The notes below the pieces were generated by a model. That model ran no database searches. It was given only the letters and a program-made list of their open reading frames with translations, and was not told the origin of the DNA. Shown in pieces: positions 35,285 to 44,206 of a stretch of DNA of 64,000 nt. Both the position numbers and the translations under genes were made by a program. The stretch lies in contig NZ_CP018620.1 of the NCBI RefSeq assembly GCF_001908275.1, positions 930,001 to 994,000 on the forward strand. The letters run 5' to 3'. Origin of the DNA: Paenibacillus xylanexedens (lineage in GTDB: Bacteria; Bacillota; Bacilli; Paenibacillales; Paenibacillaceae). Every line of letters starts with the position of its first letter. The stretch's first letter is position 1.

Positions 35285-35904
35285 TGGCTGCGACTTTCAA
35301 AAGGTTAGGCGCAGGCAATGTTTCCGCCGCCAACAGTACGCTAACAGCTTACACCGTTCCCGTGAGCTATAAAGCTATAATCAAATCTTTCATCATTTCA
35401 AACGGTTCTGCTGGTAACGTGAACCTTATTGTTCGTATGGGTAGCGTCGAAATCTTATTTAATTACATTATGAAGCCGTACGACACAATAGTTGTACCTG
35501 TGATGGATCAGCTTTTAATTGCGGGAAACACGATAACATTTTACGCGTCTGCTGGAAATTCAATAAGTTATTACATTTCCGGTATCGAGGCATTGACAAC
35601 TGACCCTGAGTATATAGATGTAACGCGGTTTGGTTTGGGACTAGTGCCCTCAGACCTAGGAAATATTGTTACCTCATCTGCAAAAGATCGGTTAGTTAAG
35701 GGGATTATTCTTTGCAACACAAACAGCGCAGATACAAGGGTCTATATGAATGTTTCGACCCGGAATATATTACAAGGATTCATGATCAAAGCATATGAAA
35801 CCATACTTGTACCCACGACGGACCTGTTAATCCCGGCAACAGAAGTTATTGCTGCTTCTGGTTACGGGATTAATTACTACATCACGGGCAAGGAGTTGGG
35901 ATAA
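35284..35904 (+). CDS. fibre-associated protein with internal duplication (206 aa)
   Basis: Two similar halves of about 95 residues: each has a FIISNGSAGNV- or ILCNTNSADTR-type strand, then MKPYDTIVVPV or IKAYETILVPT, and ends ISYYISGIE or INYYITGKE. This looks like a beta-sandwich duplicated in one chain, suited to receptor or sugar binding. ATG 35284 overlaps the previous stop. No family name recognised. Confidence 0.72.
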   Translation: MAATFKRLGAGNVSAANSTLTAYTVPVSYKAIIKSFIISNGSAGNVNLIVRMGSVEILFNYIMKPYDTIVVPVMDQLLIAGNTITFYASAGNSISYYISGIEALTTDPEYIDVTRFGLGLVPSDLGNIVTSSAKDRLVKGIILCNTNSADTRVYMNVSTRNILQGFMIKAYETILVPTTDLLIPATEVIAASGYGINYYITGKELG

Positions 35905-35905
35905 C

Positions 35906-36454
35906 ATGCCGACACTTGATAATTTCTCACTGGGCAATTATACGTTGGGCGGTCCGAGTGGAGGGGTTGAATCTCTATCTTTAATGCCATCCCTTTTAAA
36001 TAATGCCTCGACTTGGAGTGCAGGCACTAATGGTATGGGTACTGTGATTGCTTCAATACCAGCAGGCACAAGAATTATAAGTATCGCCCCTCTTCAAGAT
36101 GCAGCAAGACTAACCGTAACCTACACCAGTGGTGCCAATCCCTTTATATTCATTGGTTTGAAAGATTCGAAGGGGAATATTTGGCCTTTAAATAATACTT
36201 ATGCTGGAGTAGGGAATATCAACGTAAGTCATTCGCAATTAAGCATAAGAACGGATGAATCTGCGTTAGCGGGGTGGAGGTTAGGCGCACAAAACCCTGT
36301 GACAACCGGGTCATGGTCACAGTCATTCGTTTCAAAACCTTCAAGTTTCGATCCAGATTCCGGACCAATGGAACTAGGTTTGTGTATTAGCAACAACTAC
36401 GCTGTAACTGCAGCAGGTATATACATGCAATATTTCAGAGTTGCGACCGCTTAG
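35906..36454 (+). CDS. hypothetical fibre-region protein (182 aa)
   Basis: ATG 35906 follows the previous stop closely; a longer upstream frame is inside the neighbour. Begins MPTLDNFSLGNYTLGGPSGG, then a Ser/Thr/Gly-rich beta protein (TSGANPFIFIGLKDSKGN). Probably part of the fibre or adhesin tip. No family recognised. Confidence 0.65.
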   Translation: MPTLDNFSLGNYTLGGPSGGVESLSLMPSLLNNASTWSAGTNGMGTVIASIPAGTRIISIAPLQDAARLTVTYTSGANPFIFIGLKDSKGNIWPLNNTYAGVGNINVSHSQLSIRTDESALAGWRLGAQNPVTTGSWSQSFVSKPSSFDPDSGPMELGLCISNNYAVTAAGIYMQYFRVATA

Positions 36455-36491
36455 ATTAGAGATAACAGGGGGAAAGGGGATATTTGAAGAG

Positions 36492-36512
36492 CACGTCCGA
36501 ATTCGGATCGTG
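36492..36512 (+). terminator. hairpin between fibre and lysis genes
   Basis: CACG-t-CCGAATTCGG-at-CGTG forms a stem with small internal loops, followed by TTTATTTG. Moderate candidate for a terminator separating tail and lysis units. Confidence 0.42.
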
Positions 36513-36555
36513 TTTATTTGTGCTTGGAGTAGTCAGTGAATTTCATAATCAATAG

Positions 36556-36999
36556 ATGGGGGATATGATTTTGGAGAACGTGGGGAAATGGGTTTTGGCC
36601 TTAGGGAGCTGGTTAGTGTCTTATTTATTTGGGGGTTGGTCTGGAGTGTTGGGAGTATTACTGTTCTTCGTTATTTTGGATTATTTGACGGGTGTTGTGG
36701 CTGCCGGATCTATTGGAGGATTAAAAAGCAAAATTGGCCTTATCGGGATTGCCCGGAAGGTCTTTATTTTTGCGATGGTGGCTGTCGGTCACTTGGTGGA
36801 TGGCATCCTTGGTGATGGCCACTTATTCAGGGATACGGTGGCATTCTTCTACATTGCGAATGAGCTAATTTCTATCACTGAAAATGGTGGGAAAATGGGA
36901 GCGCCTATTCCAAACGTGATCAAGCAGGCAATTGAGGTCCTGAAGGGTAAAGGCGGTAACGACAACGATAAAGGAGCTGGTACAGGTGCAAGCACGTAA
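36556..36999 (+). CDS. phage holin (holin 4 family)
   Basis: 147 aa, three or four hydrophobic segments between residues 10 and 110 (GVLGVLLFFVILDYLTGVV, IARKVFIFAMVAVGHLVDG) and NELISITENGGKMGAPIPNV, typical of the TcdE/phage_holin_4 family. Forms membrane holes that release endolysin. ATG 36556 or 36565. The stop overlaps the endolysin start by 14 bp. Confidence 0.9.
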   Translation: MGDMILENVGKWVLALGSWLVSYLFGGWSGVLGVLLFFVILDYLTGVVAAGSIGGLKSKIGLIGIARKVFIFAMVAVGHLVDGILGDGHLFRDTVAFFYIANELISITENGGKMGAPIPNVIKQAIEVLKGKGGNDNDKGAGTGAST

Positions 37000-38335
37000 A
37001 GAAGGAAATGTTCAAGGCATTGATGTCTCCCGTTACCAGGGCAAGATTGATTGGCTGCAGGTGAAGGCAGACAAGCGGGAATTCGTATTTATCAAAGCTA
37101 CGGAAGGTCAGACATACACTGATCCGAATTTTGTGGCCAACGTTAAGGGTGCCTTGTCGGCGGGCTTGTTGGTTGGAACGTATCATTTCCTGAAGGCAAC
37201 AACATCAGCTGCAGCAAAAGCCGAGGCGGCTCATTATGCAAAATCCCTCGAGGAGATCGGCGGGGCAAAAGCATTGCAGTTACCGCCTGTGATGGACTAT
37301 GAGAACAATCCTGAAGGGATCAGAAAGGCACAGATCAACATTGTGGCCAAAGCTTTCTTGACTGAGCTGGAGCGGCTGACAGGGATCAAACCGATCATCT
37401 ATACGGGCAACTCATTCGCAAGCAATTTTGATACTGGCCTTTCCGGTTATGATCTCTGGATCGCACGTTACAGTAACACTCGTGTTCCTGACGATCAACC
37501 AGCTTGGAAGACCTGGACCATATGGCAATATAGCGATTCAGGCAAGGTACCGGGTATCAGTGGCAATGTGGATCTGAATGAGTTCAATGGGACGTTGGCG
37601 GATCTCAAGAAACGATATGGGAAGGAGAAAGACATGAGTAATCCATTTGAAGGGTACCGGCTCACAAGCCCATTTGGTATGCGCAAGCATCCAGTGAGTG
37701 GCATCAATAAGTTTCATAGGGGTGTAGATCTTGTTGTCACACCTGCAGACGGGCCAATCTATGCATTTGTAGCAGGTGAGGTTATGCACGCTAAAATGGG
37801 CGTGTCCGGATCCGGCTTCGGAAATTACGGTGTGACAGTTGCCATTAAGGACGACAAAGGTTGTCTGCACGTTTACGCCCATTTATCAGCTGCAGGCGTA
37901 AAAGTTGGTCAACAAGTCAAACGTGGTCAACTGATCGGCAAGCAGGGCAGTACAGGCATCAGCAGCGGGGCGCATTTGCATTATGAAGTGCGCAAAGCCT
38001 TCAGTCCGCAATATGGTTATACGGCCACAGAAGCGGGAGTTGTGGAGCCGACACAATACTTAATTAATTACAATGGGCAAACGCCTATTAAGGAGGACAA
38101 GCCAGTGACGGTAAGAGATGTCAATGTGCCGAGCAAGTGGGCAGAAGCGGCATGGGCAGAAGTTACAGCCAATGGTTATTTTGATGGGACACGTCCGGGG
38201 GCGACAATCACGCGTGAAGAAACAGGAGTCGTCATAAATCGGCTCAGGAAAAACTTCCTGAAGCTTATTGCAGGGATTAACGGAAACGTGTCCGATATGG
38301 ATGAGAGACTGAAGAAGATTGAAGCAGAAGGATAA
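36986..38335 (+). CDS. endolysin: GH25 muramidase plus M23 peptidase
   Basis: 449 aa with two cell-wall enzymes. Residues 10-205 are a GH25 lysozyme (GIDVSRYQG with D13; VMDYENN with D104 and E106). Residues 220-345 are an M23 metallopeptidase (FHRGVDLV with H244 and D248; YAHLS; HLHY with H330/H332). The C-terminal part (WAEAAWAEVTANGYFDGTRP, ITREETGVVINRL) is SLH-like, common in phage lysins. GTG start after AAGGAG, inside the holin 3' end. Confidence 0.93.
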   Translation: MQARKEGNVQGIDVSRYQGKIDWLQVKADKREFVFIKATEGQTYTDPNFVANVKGALSAGLLVGTYHFLKATTSAAAKAEAAHYAKSLEEIGGAKALQLPPVMDYENNPEGIRKAQINIVAKAFLTELERLTGIKPIIYTGNSFASNFDTGLSGYDLWIARYSNTRVPDDQPAWKTWTIWQYSDSGKVPGISGNVDLNEFNGTLADLKKRYGKEKDMSNPFEGYRLTSPFGMRKHPVSGINKFHRGVDLVVTPADGPIYAFVAGEVMHAKMGVSGSGFGNYGVTVAIKDDKGCLHVYAHLSAAGVKVGQQVKRGQLIGKQGSTGISSGAHLHYEVRKAFSPQYGYTATEAGVVEPTQYLINYNGQTPIKEDKPVTVRDVNVPSKWAEAAWAEVTANGYFDGTRPGATITREETGVVINRLRKNFLKLIAGINGNVSDMDERLKKIEAEG

Positions 38336-38378
38336 TTGTGATAATATAGGAACAAATCCGATAGCATCGGTAAAAAAG

Positions 38379-38414
38379 GACTCCACTAGCATAACGCTGG
38401 TGGGGTCTTTTTTT
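38379..38414 (+). terminator. Rho-independent terminator of the late operon
   Basis: A 12-bp stem (GACTCCACTAGC with GCTGGTGGGGTC, including G-T pairs) followed by a run of seven T. Closes the prophage lysis unit and separates it from the SIR2 gene. Confidence 0.9.
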
Positions 38415-38479
38415 CGTTTAATATTTTCAATTCCATGATATTATTTACAATAAGCATATAAAACTAAGGCGGGGATAAA

Positions 38480-40069
38480 ATGACTAATATTTTAGATACT
38501 CTTGCTGTAAAGAATGAGTTCCCTATTGTTTTTATTGGATCAGGCATTTCTAAACGGTTTTTAGTCGACTTCCCAGATTGGCCAAATTTGCTTAGAGAGT
38601 TCTGGGAAAAGGCTGGCCTTCAGAATTTTTATGGAGAACTTAATAACACTAGATCGCAGGTTCAAAGAGAATATCCAGACTTTAACGAGAAAGAAACGGA
38701 GCATGAAGCATATATACAGTTAGGTGCTAGATTAGAGAGAGAGTACAATTTACTTTTTAATCAAGGTGATTTATCAATTCACAACTTTAGCCAGAAAGAT
38801 GCATTCTTAACAAAGCTTTCTCCTCTAAAAAAAGCAATTGCTAATCGATTTGAAAATTATTCGTTTCGGGATGGTTTTGAAGAAGAGTATGAGTCATTCG
38901 TTAAGATGTTACTAAAGACTCAAATAATTTTGACGACAAATTATGATACTTTCATTGAAAAATCTTATGATGAAGCTAGTGCATACAAAATTACAAAGTA
39001 CATAGGTCAGCGAGGCTTCTTTAAAGATACATATGATTACGCTGAACTTTACAAGCTTCATGGATGTGCTGAAAGTCCTGATGATATCGTACTTACAAAA
39101 GAGGATTATATTAAATTTGAAAAAAATTCAGTTTTGATAAGTGCTAAAATAATATCAATAATGCTAAACTCACCGATTATATTTATGGGGTATTCTTTAA
39201 CCGATGTTAATGTTAGAAGGATTATTAAAGATTTCACGAGGTCAATCTCAGATGAAGAGGTACAATTACTCGAAGATAGGCTCATTTTAATTGAATGGAG
39301 CGAAGGGGAAGAAGAGTTAATTGAAGAAGTCCTTAATGATAGAGATTTAGGTTGTAAACTTAAAGTTTTAAAAACTAACAATTTTAAAAAAGTATTTGAC
39401 AAGATCAGCGCCGTAAATCAAGGTGTTGCTCCTTCGGAAGTGAGAAAATATAAACATGTCATTAAAGAATTGATAGTAGATAGCGGAAAGAAGGGGAGTT
39501 TAAATTCACTATTAGTCTCTCCTATGCAGTTGGAAGAGGTAGAGAGACGAATAGGAGACAATAAATTAATTGTTGCACTAGGAGATGCAACATATATATT
39601 CCAAATGCCTGATTTACTGAGTTATGTATATAACTACTTCTTTGAATCCGATGTAATTCATACTGATATAGCTTTAAGGTATATTGCAAGTCAACCTGAT
39701 AATTCAAGAATACCTTTTTTGAAGTATATTAAGGAAGTCGATGTGGATCAGACTAACCTTCACAATTTTGATAAAGATAAAATAAAACGAAGAATAACTA
39801 AATTCTCGGATGTAGGTGAATGTACACGTACGATTAGCGCATCATATAAAATAAAAAGAAATTCTCTCCAAGCTATTATTGATCTTAAGTTTAAGGAAGA
39901 AAAGGAATTTGATGTGATCGCGTACAATGCACAAGCTTTGGATAGAGATCAACTGAGGGAGTATCTTCTTGCTAAATTAAACCGATATAAGGACGAAGGG
40001 GCAAGACTCCTACCAACATCCCTAAGAAGAATTTTTATGGTGTACGACTTCATAATAAATAGAGACTAG
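38480..40069 (+). CDS. SIR2-domain protein, candidate anti-phage effector
   Basis: 529 aa. SIR2 signature: GSGIS at 20-24, TTNYD at 152-156, LHG with the putative catalytic His at 194, and GYSLTDVNVRR at 237-247. SIR2 domains in defence proteins cleave NAD+. The C-terminal 230 residues show no domain I recognise and may be the trigger sensor. GC content is clearly below the phage structural genes. It lies just behind the lysis cassette, a classic moron site, with its own hairpin terminator. A single-gene DSR-type system is the inference; a partner gene is not obvious. Confidence 0.8.
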   Translation: MTNILDTLAVKNEFPIVFIGSGISKRFLVDFPDWPNLLREFWEKAGLQNFYGELNNTRSQVQREYPDFNEKETEHEAYIQLGARLEREYNLLFNQGDLSIHNFSQKDAFLTKLSPLKKAIANRFENYSFRDGFEEEYESFVKMLLKTQIILTTNYDTFIEKSYDEASAYKITKYIGQRGFFKDTYDYAELYKLHGCAESPDDIVLTKEDYIKFEKNSVLISAKIISIMLNSPIIFMGYSLTDVNVRRIIKDFTRSISDEEVQLLEDRLILIEWSEGEEELIEEVLNDRDLGCKLKVLKTNNFKKVFDKISAVNQGVAPSEVRKYKHVIKELIVDSGKKGSLNSLLVSPMQLEEVERRIGDNKLIVALGDATYIFQMPDLLSYVYNYFFESDVIHTDIALRYIASQPDNSRIPFLKYIKEVDVDQTNLHNFDKDKIKRRITKFSDVGECTRTISASYKIKRNSLQAIIDLKFKEEKEFDVIAYNAQALDRDQLREYLLAKLNRYKDEGARLLPTSLRRIFMVYDFIINRD

Positions 40070-40104
40070 CGCTCTAACCCACGTGTGGATTGTCACTAGT
40101 CTCT
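40061..40104 (+). terminator. large hairpin at the SIR2 gene end
   Basis: AGAGACTAG (containing the stop codon) pairs exactly with CTAGTCTCT at 40096-40104; the loop holds a smaller CCAC-GT-GTGG hairpin. A TTTG follows. Probable terminator. Confidence 0.7.
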
Positions 40105-40210
40105 TTGATACCTTATATTATATGCCAGGATTATATAATAATATTCATAAAGATGCAATACTTTATTGGGGAGTATGTGTTGCTGGATGTTATAGGCAAA
40201 ATTAAACGGC

Positions 40211-40242
40211 AAAAAGGAAGGGTCATATAGCCCTTCCTTTTT
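40211..40242. terminator. bidirectional terminator
   Basis: AAAAAGGAAGGG and CCCTTCCTTTTT form a 12-bp perfect stem with an eight-base loop. The A- and T-runs make it work from both sides; it lies between the rightward SIR2 gene and the leftward NYN gene. Confidence 0.88.
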
Positions 40243-40359
40243 AATAATAACGCATAAAATAATGAATTTAAGAAATAACGAATAAATCATAGCGAATAAG
40301 ATCTTATATAAGTAGTATATTACTGAAATCAGTTGGATATGTCAACTTCTCGAAAAAAA

Positions 40360-41337
40360 TTATTCTTTACTTGGTGCAGCAGTATCAACGGCGCGGGCTA
40401 ACAATGCAGTACCCTCATCTGTGAGTTTTAATGAGTTCTTTTTGTCACCTGAACTCATTAATTTTACGCCATCTTCAACAAGTTTATTAACAGTCAAATT
40501 TTCAAGCAATTGACTTGATGTATTAGGAGGTATAGAAAGTTTCCGAGTAAAATCTTTTCTCAAATAACTATTTCCGAGAAAGAGATCTTTACTGCTGTTA
40601 ACAATATGCCAATCTTGTATAATCTTTAATGCTTCAATTACATAATTCTCAATAGTAACTTTTTCAACAGATACATTGAGAAAAGAGAGTAAATCCTCAC
40701 TATAATTAGCAAAAGTAAGCATATCTATATGCTTTGGAACTGAATTTGATAGGTAAAATAGTTCGACACGTTTACCCTTATACACCATTCGACTAATTAC
40801 AGGTATCATATCGCTATCTGCCGTAACAAAAACATAACAAGAGACATTCGGATCTTTGTATGTATGTTCTATGGCATCAATACAGAGTTCAATATCAGAG
40901 GAATTTTTTCTGTGACTCCCATCCTTGCCATTAGAATATACGTGGCGGATTTGAACCCTCTTTTTTTGCAAACTAGTCAATTCAGTTTTGATTTTCTCAA
41001 AGTCTGCATAAGCCCTAAACGTTCTTACTTGTTCTTGTCCATAACGTTCCCACAACTGCACAAATAAATTTTTTAATGGGTCACTATGGTTAGGATCGTG
41101 AGAATAATTATTCATGAGTGTCCAATAAACATTATCATAGTCAACAAAGATCGCTACATTGTCTAATTGATTTTTTTTACTGAGAGAGGTCAAAGCTGAT
41201 TCAGTTGATTGACCCATTATATCAGAGAATAGTGCAAGTAGTGCAGCGTCATCTATTTCCTTACGCGGCTGTGGTTCTGTATCAATCGTCGTTTGATCAA
41301 GTATCTTAATATTATCTTTCTCAACTTCTGGCTTCAC
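40360..41337 (-). CDS. NYN-domain RNase-like protein with C-terminal winged-helix
   Basis: 325 aa, leftward. The NYN/LabA-type PIN-like nuclease lies at about residues 58-215: FVDYDN (64-69), SSDIELCIDAI (146-156) and TADSD (172-176) give the acidic metal-binding set. Residues 235-320 (YVIEALKIIQDW, NLTVNKLVEDGVKLM) look like a winged helix. GGGGG lies before the ATG. Likely degrades or processes RNA; a defence role is possible given the surroundings but not shown. Confidence 0.78.
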   Translation of the reverse strand: MKPEVEKDNIKILDQTTIDTEPQPRKEIDDAALLALFSDIMGQSTESALTSLSKKNQLDNVAIFVDYDNVYWTLMNNYSHDPNHSDPLKNLFVQLWERYGQEQVRTFRAYADFEKIKTELTSLQKKRVQIRHVYSNGKDGSHRKNSSDIELCIDAIEHTYKDPNVSCYVFVTADSDMIPVISRMVYKGKRVELFYLSNSVPKHIDMLTFANYSEDLLSFLNVSVEKVTIENYVIEALKIIQDWHIVNSSKDLFLGNSYLRKDFTRKLSIPPNTSSQLLENLTVNKLVEDGVKLMSSGDKKNSLKLTDEGTALLARAVDTAAPSKE

Positions 41338-41462
41338 AAATATATTCCCCCTAAATATAATTTTTATAAGAGCTTACATTTTGAATATAACATGCAGAAT
41401 GTATCTGTGGTAACAATTTCTAGTTTGAGTGTACTCCATGTAGCTATAAGTTAATGAAGAGT

Positions 41463-41504
41463 AACAAAAGGTACTGTTTACATATAAAAACAGTACCTTT
41501 TGTT
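41463..41504. terminator. strong symmetric hairpin after hicB
   Basis: A 17-bp perfect inverted repeat (AACAAAAGGTACTGTTT with its complement), loop of about eight bases, ends in A- or T-rich arms. Lies downstream of hicB on its strand. Confidence 0.85.
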
Positions 41505-41535
41505 GTTGTCTTAAAACTATAACTCGCTATTTCTT

Positions 41536-41922
41536 TCAATCTTTGTTGGCAAGTTCTTCACGCAATGCTCGTTGGAGCACTTGCGAAAAGTTTATCTTTG
41601 CATCTATTGCAGCTAAGTTGAGATCCTCAGGAATAGTCAAGTTCTTGCTTACATACTTAATTTTTTCTTCCAATATCACATTCGTTATTATTGTTCGTTG
41701 ATCAGCAGCAAGATGGATTTTGTTTAAGGGTGTAGCTAAAGGTATTTCTTCTTTATCCTCTAAACGGCTCTCAATTGTGAGTTTTAATACTTCTTCAGCT
41801 CTACGAATCGCTTCCTCAATTGTTTCTGCTTGTGATAAAGCTTCTTCAAGATCAGGGAAAGATATCTCTATGTGCTTTTCTGTAAAGGTGAGAACAGCAG
41901 GGTAAACATAAGCTTTTTTCAT
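41536..41922 (-). CDS. hicB: HicB-family antitoxin
   Basis: 128 aa from ATG 41922 (GGAAGGA upstream); an in-frame ATG at 41940 is less well placed. The N-terminal half (YPAVLTF, ISFPDLEEALSQAETIEEAI) is the HicB partial RNase H fold; the C-terminal half probably binds DNA. Neutralises HicA and represses the operon. Follows hicA by 67 bp. Confidence 0.85.
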   Translation of the reverse strand: MKKAYVYPAVLTFTEKHIEISFPDLEEALSQAETIEEAIRRAEEVLKLTIESRLEDKEEIPLATPLNKIHLAADQRTIITNVILEEKIKYVSKNLTIPEDLNLAAIDAKINFSQVLQRALREELANKD

Positions 41923-41989
41923 TTGATTGCATCCTTCCATTGATTGATGTGGTGCAATTGACTTGCCAGTATATTTGAAAGATGAGGGG

Positions 41990-42184
41990 CTAGAATTTCA
42001 GCCCCGTCTTCTTCTCGATGTCCTTCATGATGTGTAGTGCTACATCTTTTACTGGGTGGGTTATAGTAACCTTCCCTTTTATTGTTGGGTGTTTGTATTG
42101 GAAATGATCGCCTACAGTATGTACCAGATACCATCCGTTAGCTTTCAAAATCCTTAGCACCTCTCTTGAAGAATAACTCTTCAT
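41990..42184 (-). CDS. hicA: HicA-family mRNA interferase toxin
   Basis: 64 aa with the double-stranded RNA-binding-like fold; KANGWYLVHTVGDHFQYKHP holds the conserved Gly and the catalytic His27. Cuts mRNA when free of HicB. First gene of a leftward hicA-hicB operon; GGAGGTGAGG lies before the ATG. Confidence 0.9.
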   Translation of the reverse strand: MKSYSSREVLRILKANGWYLVHTVGDHFQYKHPTIKGKVTITHPVKDVALHIMKDIEKKTGLKF

Positions 42185-42444
42185 TCCTGTTCCTCACCTC
42201 CTAAATATATTATAACACGCATCAATGCGCATTACAAGTTATGTATCAGTACCTCCCAAGAGTTCAGAAACTTTAATACAATGAAAGTTAAAGGTGGATA
42301 TTCAACAAAATACGACAAAAATATGGAAAATAAAATAAATATTAATACATATGAACTATATATAATATGAGACATACTGCTCATTGAACATGCTGGGTTT
42401 AAAATGTAATATTTCATTTGTTGTTAAAAAAAGGAGGAATTGAT

Positions 42445-43092
42445 TTGAAAAAGTATTTATTAGGTTTATCATTTTTCACCGTATTGTTCTTTGGAGCCTT
42501 TTTCAATTTGAACAGCGTTAGTGCATCGCCTATTACAACTGGTGAACCAGAAGTGGAGGCTCAAACTAATGTTAATGAAGATATCGGTATTTTTGCTGAG
42601 ATTGGGCCTACATATCCAGGGACAAATATCAAAATGCAAGTTGGAGATATTCTCTATTCAAGTAAGTCGAATGAATCAACATATTTTGTTGGTCATGTAG
42701 GTATCGTAGGATCTGACTATAAGATATATCATGTTACACCAGCATGGAATGGTGGCGCAGCAAGTGATATGACTTCATATGTAAGATTGCATAAATCTGG
42801 TGAAAAGCTTAGCATTTATACTCCACGTGACGGTCGAGGAGTTAAAGCAGCAGCTTGGGCTAAAAGTAATTACAGTCGAGCTACAAAATATCTAATTAAT
42901 CCTTTGGACAAACTTAGTGTAATGACTCCAAATTACTGTTCTAAATTCCTTTGGCAAGCATTTTATTATGGAGAAAATTTTGATATGCTCGGTAAGAGAA
43001 CCTCTGATAAAGAGGTTGGCCTAATCTATCCTTTCGCTTTTACTAATAGTATTTATTTCGTTTCGAAAGGTTCGTTTACTGCTAACTGGTAA
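42445..43092 (+). CDS. secreted YiiX-like permuted papain-fold protein
   Basis: 215 aa from TTG 42445 (AAGGAGG upstream). A signal peptide covers residues 1-28, cut near VSASP. VGDILYSSKS and FVGHVGIVG (His), with YCSKFLWQAFYYG (Cys), give the permuted NlpC/P60-like (YiiX/YebB) arrangement. It may act as an amidase, thioesterase or peptidase at the cell surface. AT-rich, single gene with own terminator. Confidence 0.72.
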   Translation: MKKYLLGLSFFTVLFFGAFFNLNSVSASPITTGEPEVEAQTNVNEDIGIFAEIGPTYPGTNIKMQVGDILYSSKSNESTYFVGHVGIVGSDYKIYHVTPAWNGGAASDMTSYVRLHKSGEKLSIYTPRDGRGVKAAAWAKSNYSRATKYLINPLDKLSVMTPNYCSKFLWQAFYYGENFDMLGKRTSDKEVGLIYPFAFTNSIYFVSKGSFTANW

Positions 43093-43205
43093 GAGAACTT
43101 CTGGTCAAGAGTTTTGCAGCCTAGCTGCCTATCATTTTTGTTTTACTAATAGTAATTCTTTCGAGTTAAAATGTTCATTTATTGCTAACTAAATTAAGTT
43201 AAAAG

Positions 43206-43231
43206 GACCGTATCCTGTGTACGGTCTTTTT
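43206..43231 (+). terminator. Rho-independent terminator
   Basis: GACCGTA and TACGGTC around a seven-base loop, then five T. A TATAAT at 43234-43239 starts directly after it and may be the -10 of the next gene. Confidence 0.85.
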
Positions 43232-43272
43232 GATATAATTTGGATATTAACTTATTGTAAACAGGAGGTAAA

Positions 43273-43569
43273 ATGAAAAAGCATAAGACTTTGTGGATAG
43301 TTTCTTCTTTTGTTGTTATTATTATCCTTCTTTCTGTTGGTTGGTATATAAACTATAAGTTGAAGATGCACAATTTGGAGGAAAGTCTTCGCAATTATTT
43401 GATAAACGAGAAAGGAATAAAAAGCACCGAAATTTTAAGTATACATGCCCGTAGAAGTAAGATGCCGATGTACCCTGTCACAGTCCGCTTTAAAAATGAT
43501 CCTGAAGAATATGTATACACAGATAAAGAAGGAACAGAATGGTTTCAAGTTTACCCTGATCCTAATTAA
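43273..43569 (+). CDS. DUF3139 membrane-anchored protein
   Basis: 98 aa. Basic N-terminus and one transmembrane helix (IVSSFVVIIILLSVGWYI), then an extracellular beta domain (IHARRSKMPMYPVTVRFKND). This matches DUF3139 proteins, which are small Firmicutes surface proteins of unknown function. AGGAGG precedes the ATG. Confidence 0.72.
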   Translation: MKKHKTLWIVSSFVVIIILLSVGWYINYKLKMHNLEESLRNYLINEKGIKSTEILSIHARRSKMPMYPVTVRFKNDPEEYVYTDKEGTEWFQVYPDPN

Positions 43570-43693
43570 AATATGTTATATACCAGCTCCATTTGATATT
43601 GATATCAGTGGGGCTTTTTTCTTGTTGAATAACAAACATACATTCGCATATACTAATAAAAAGCAAACAAATGTTCTTATTGGAGGGATGAAC

Positions 43694-43888
43694 ATGCCAG
43701 TGAAATATTTAGGGTGGTTGGTCGAGATTATCTATGAGGATCAAAGCGGAAAGATCACAAAACGCCGTATCCAGGTCAAAAGCATTCGGTCCGGAATTAT
43801 CAAAGCTGATGATCTATTGTCGGGGCAGCCGCGGACATTCAAGGAGTCCGGTTTACTGGCATGCCATCCGATCAGAACGACAGCGTAG
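43694..43888 (+). CDS. conserved small hypothetical (64 aa)
   Basis: ATG 43694 fits TGGAGGG at 43681-43687 better than ATG 43688. Begins MPVKYLGWLVEIIYEDQSGK and ends LLACHPIRTTA. Basic, beta-rich; resembles small DNA-binding-like proteins near YolD genes in Paenibacillus, but no family is certain. Confidence 0.58.
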   Translation: MPVKYLGWLVEIIYEDQSGKITKRRIQVKSIRSGIIKADDLLSGQPRTFKESGLLACHPIRTTA

Positions 43889-43899
43889 GGGGCATAAAC

Positions 43900-44193
43900 A
43901 TGTTGACTGATTACGAGCGGAAAGTACTAAGGATTTTGTTTAATTACAGTAGCGGCCGCAGACGATTACCGACGATTCATGAACTTACGGTTAAGACCGG
44001 GAAGGATAAGCCGGATGTCATGGCTGCTCTTGATGGTCTAATCAAAGCGGAATACATACAGTGGGAAGACAAGTCAGACACCAGTAATCTTGTTATCCTG
44101 GAAGGCTGGGAACGGGAATCGGAGAAGCCTAAGCTTCCCAAGGTACCGCCACCGGCGCAGTTAAACGATTTAAGTTACTGGACCCTATATTAA
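43900..44193 (+). CDS. winged-helix regulator-like protein (97 aa)
   Basis: ATG 43900 with TAGGGGG upstream. MLTDYERKVLRILFNY, LPTIHELTVKTGKDKPDVMA and LIKAEYIQW form a LexA- or MarR-like winged helix; the C-terminal 25 residues are Pro-rich. Lies between a small hypothetical and yolD; likely regulates this unit. Confidence 0.62.
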   Translation: MLTDYERKVLRILFNYSSGRRRLPTIHELTVKTGKDKPDVMAALDGLIKAEYIQWEDKSDTSNLVILEGWERESEKPKLPKVPPPAQLNDLSYWTLY

Positions 44194-44206
44194 GGAGGAA
44201 TGCAAC

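Noticed and set aside
38336..40359. Right attachment site of the prophage
   Set aside because: The left end is outside the window, so no direct repeat can be compared; no tRNA gene seen here.
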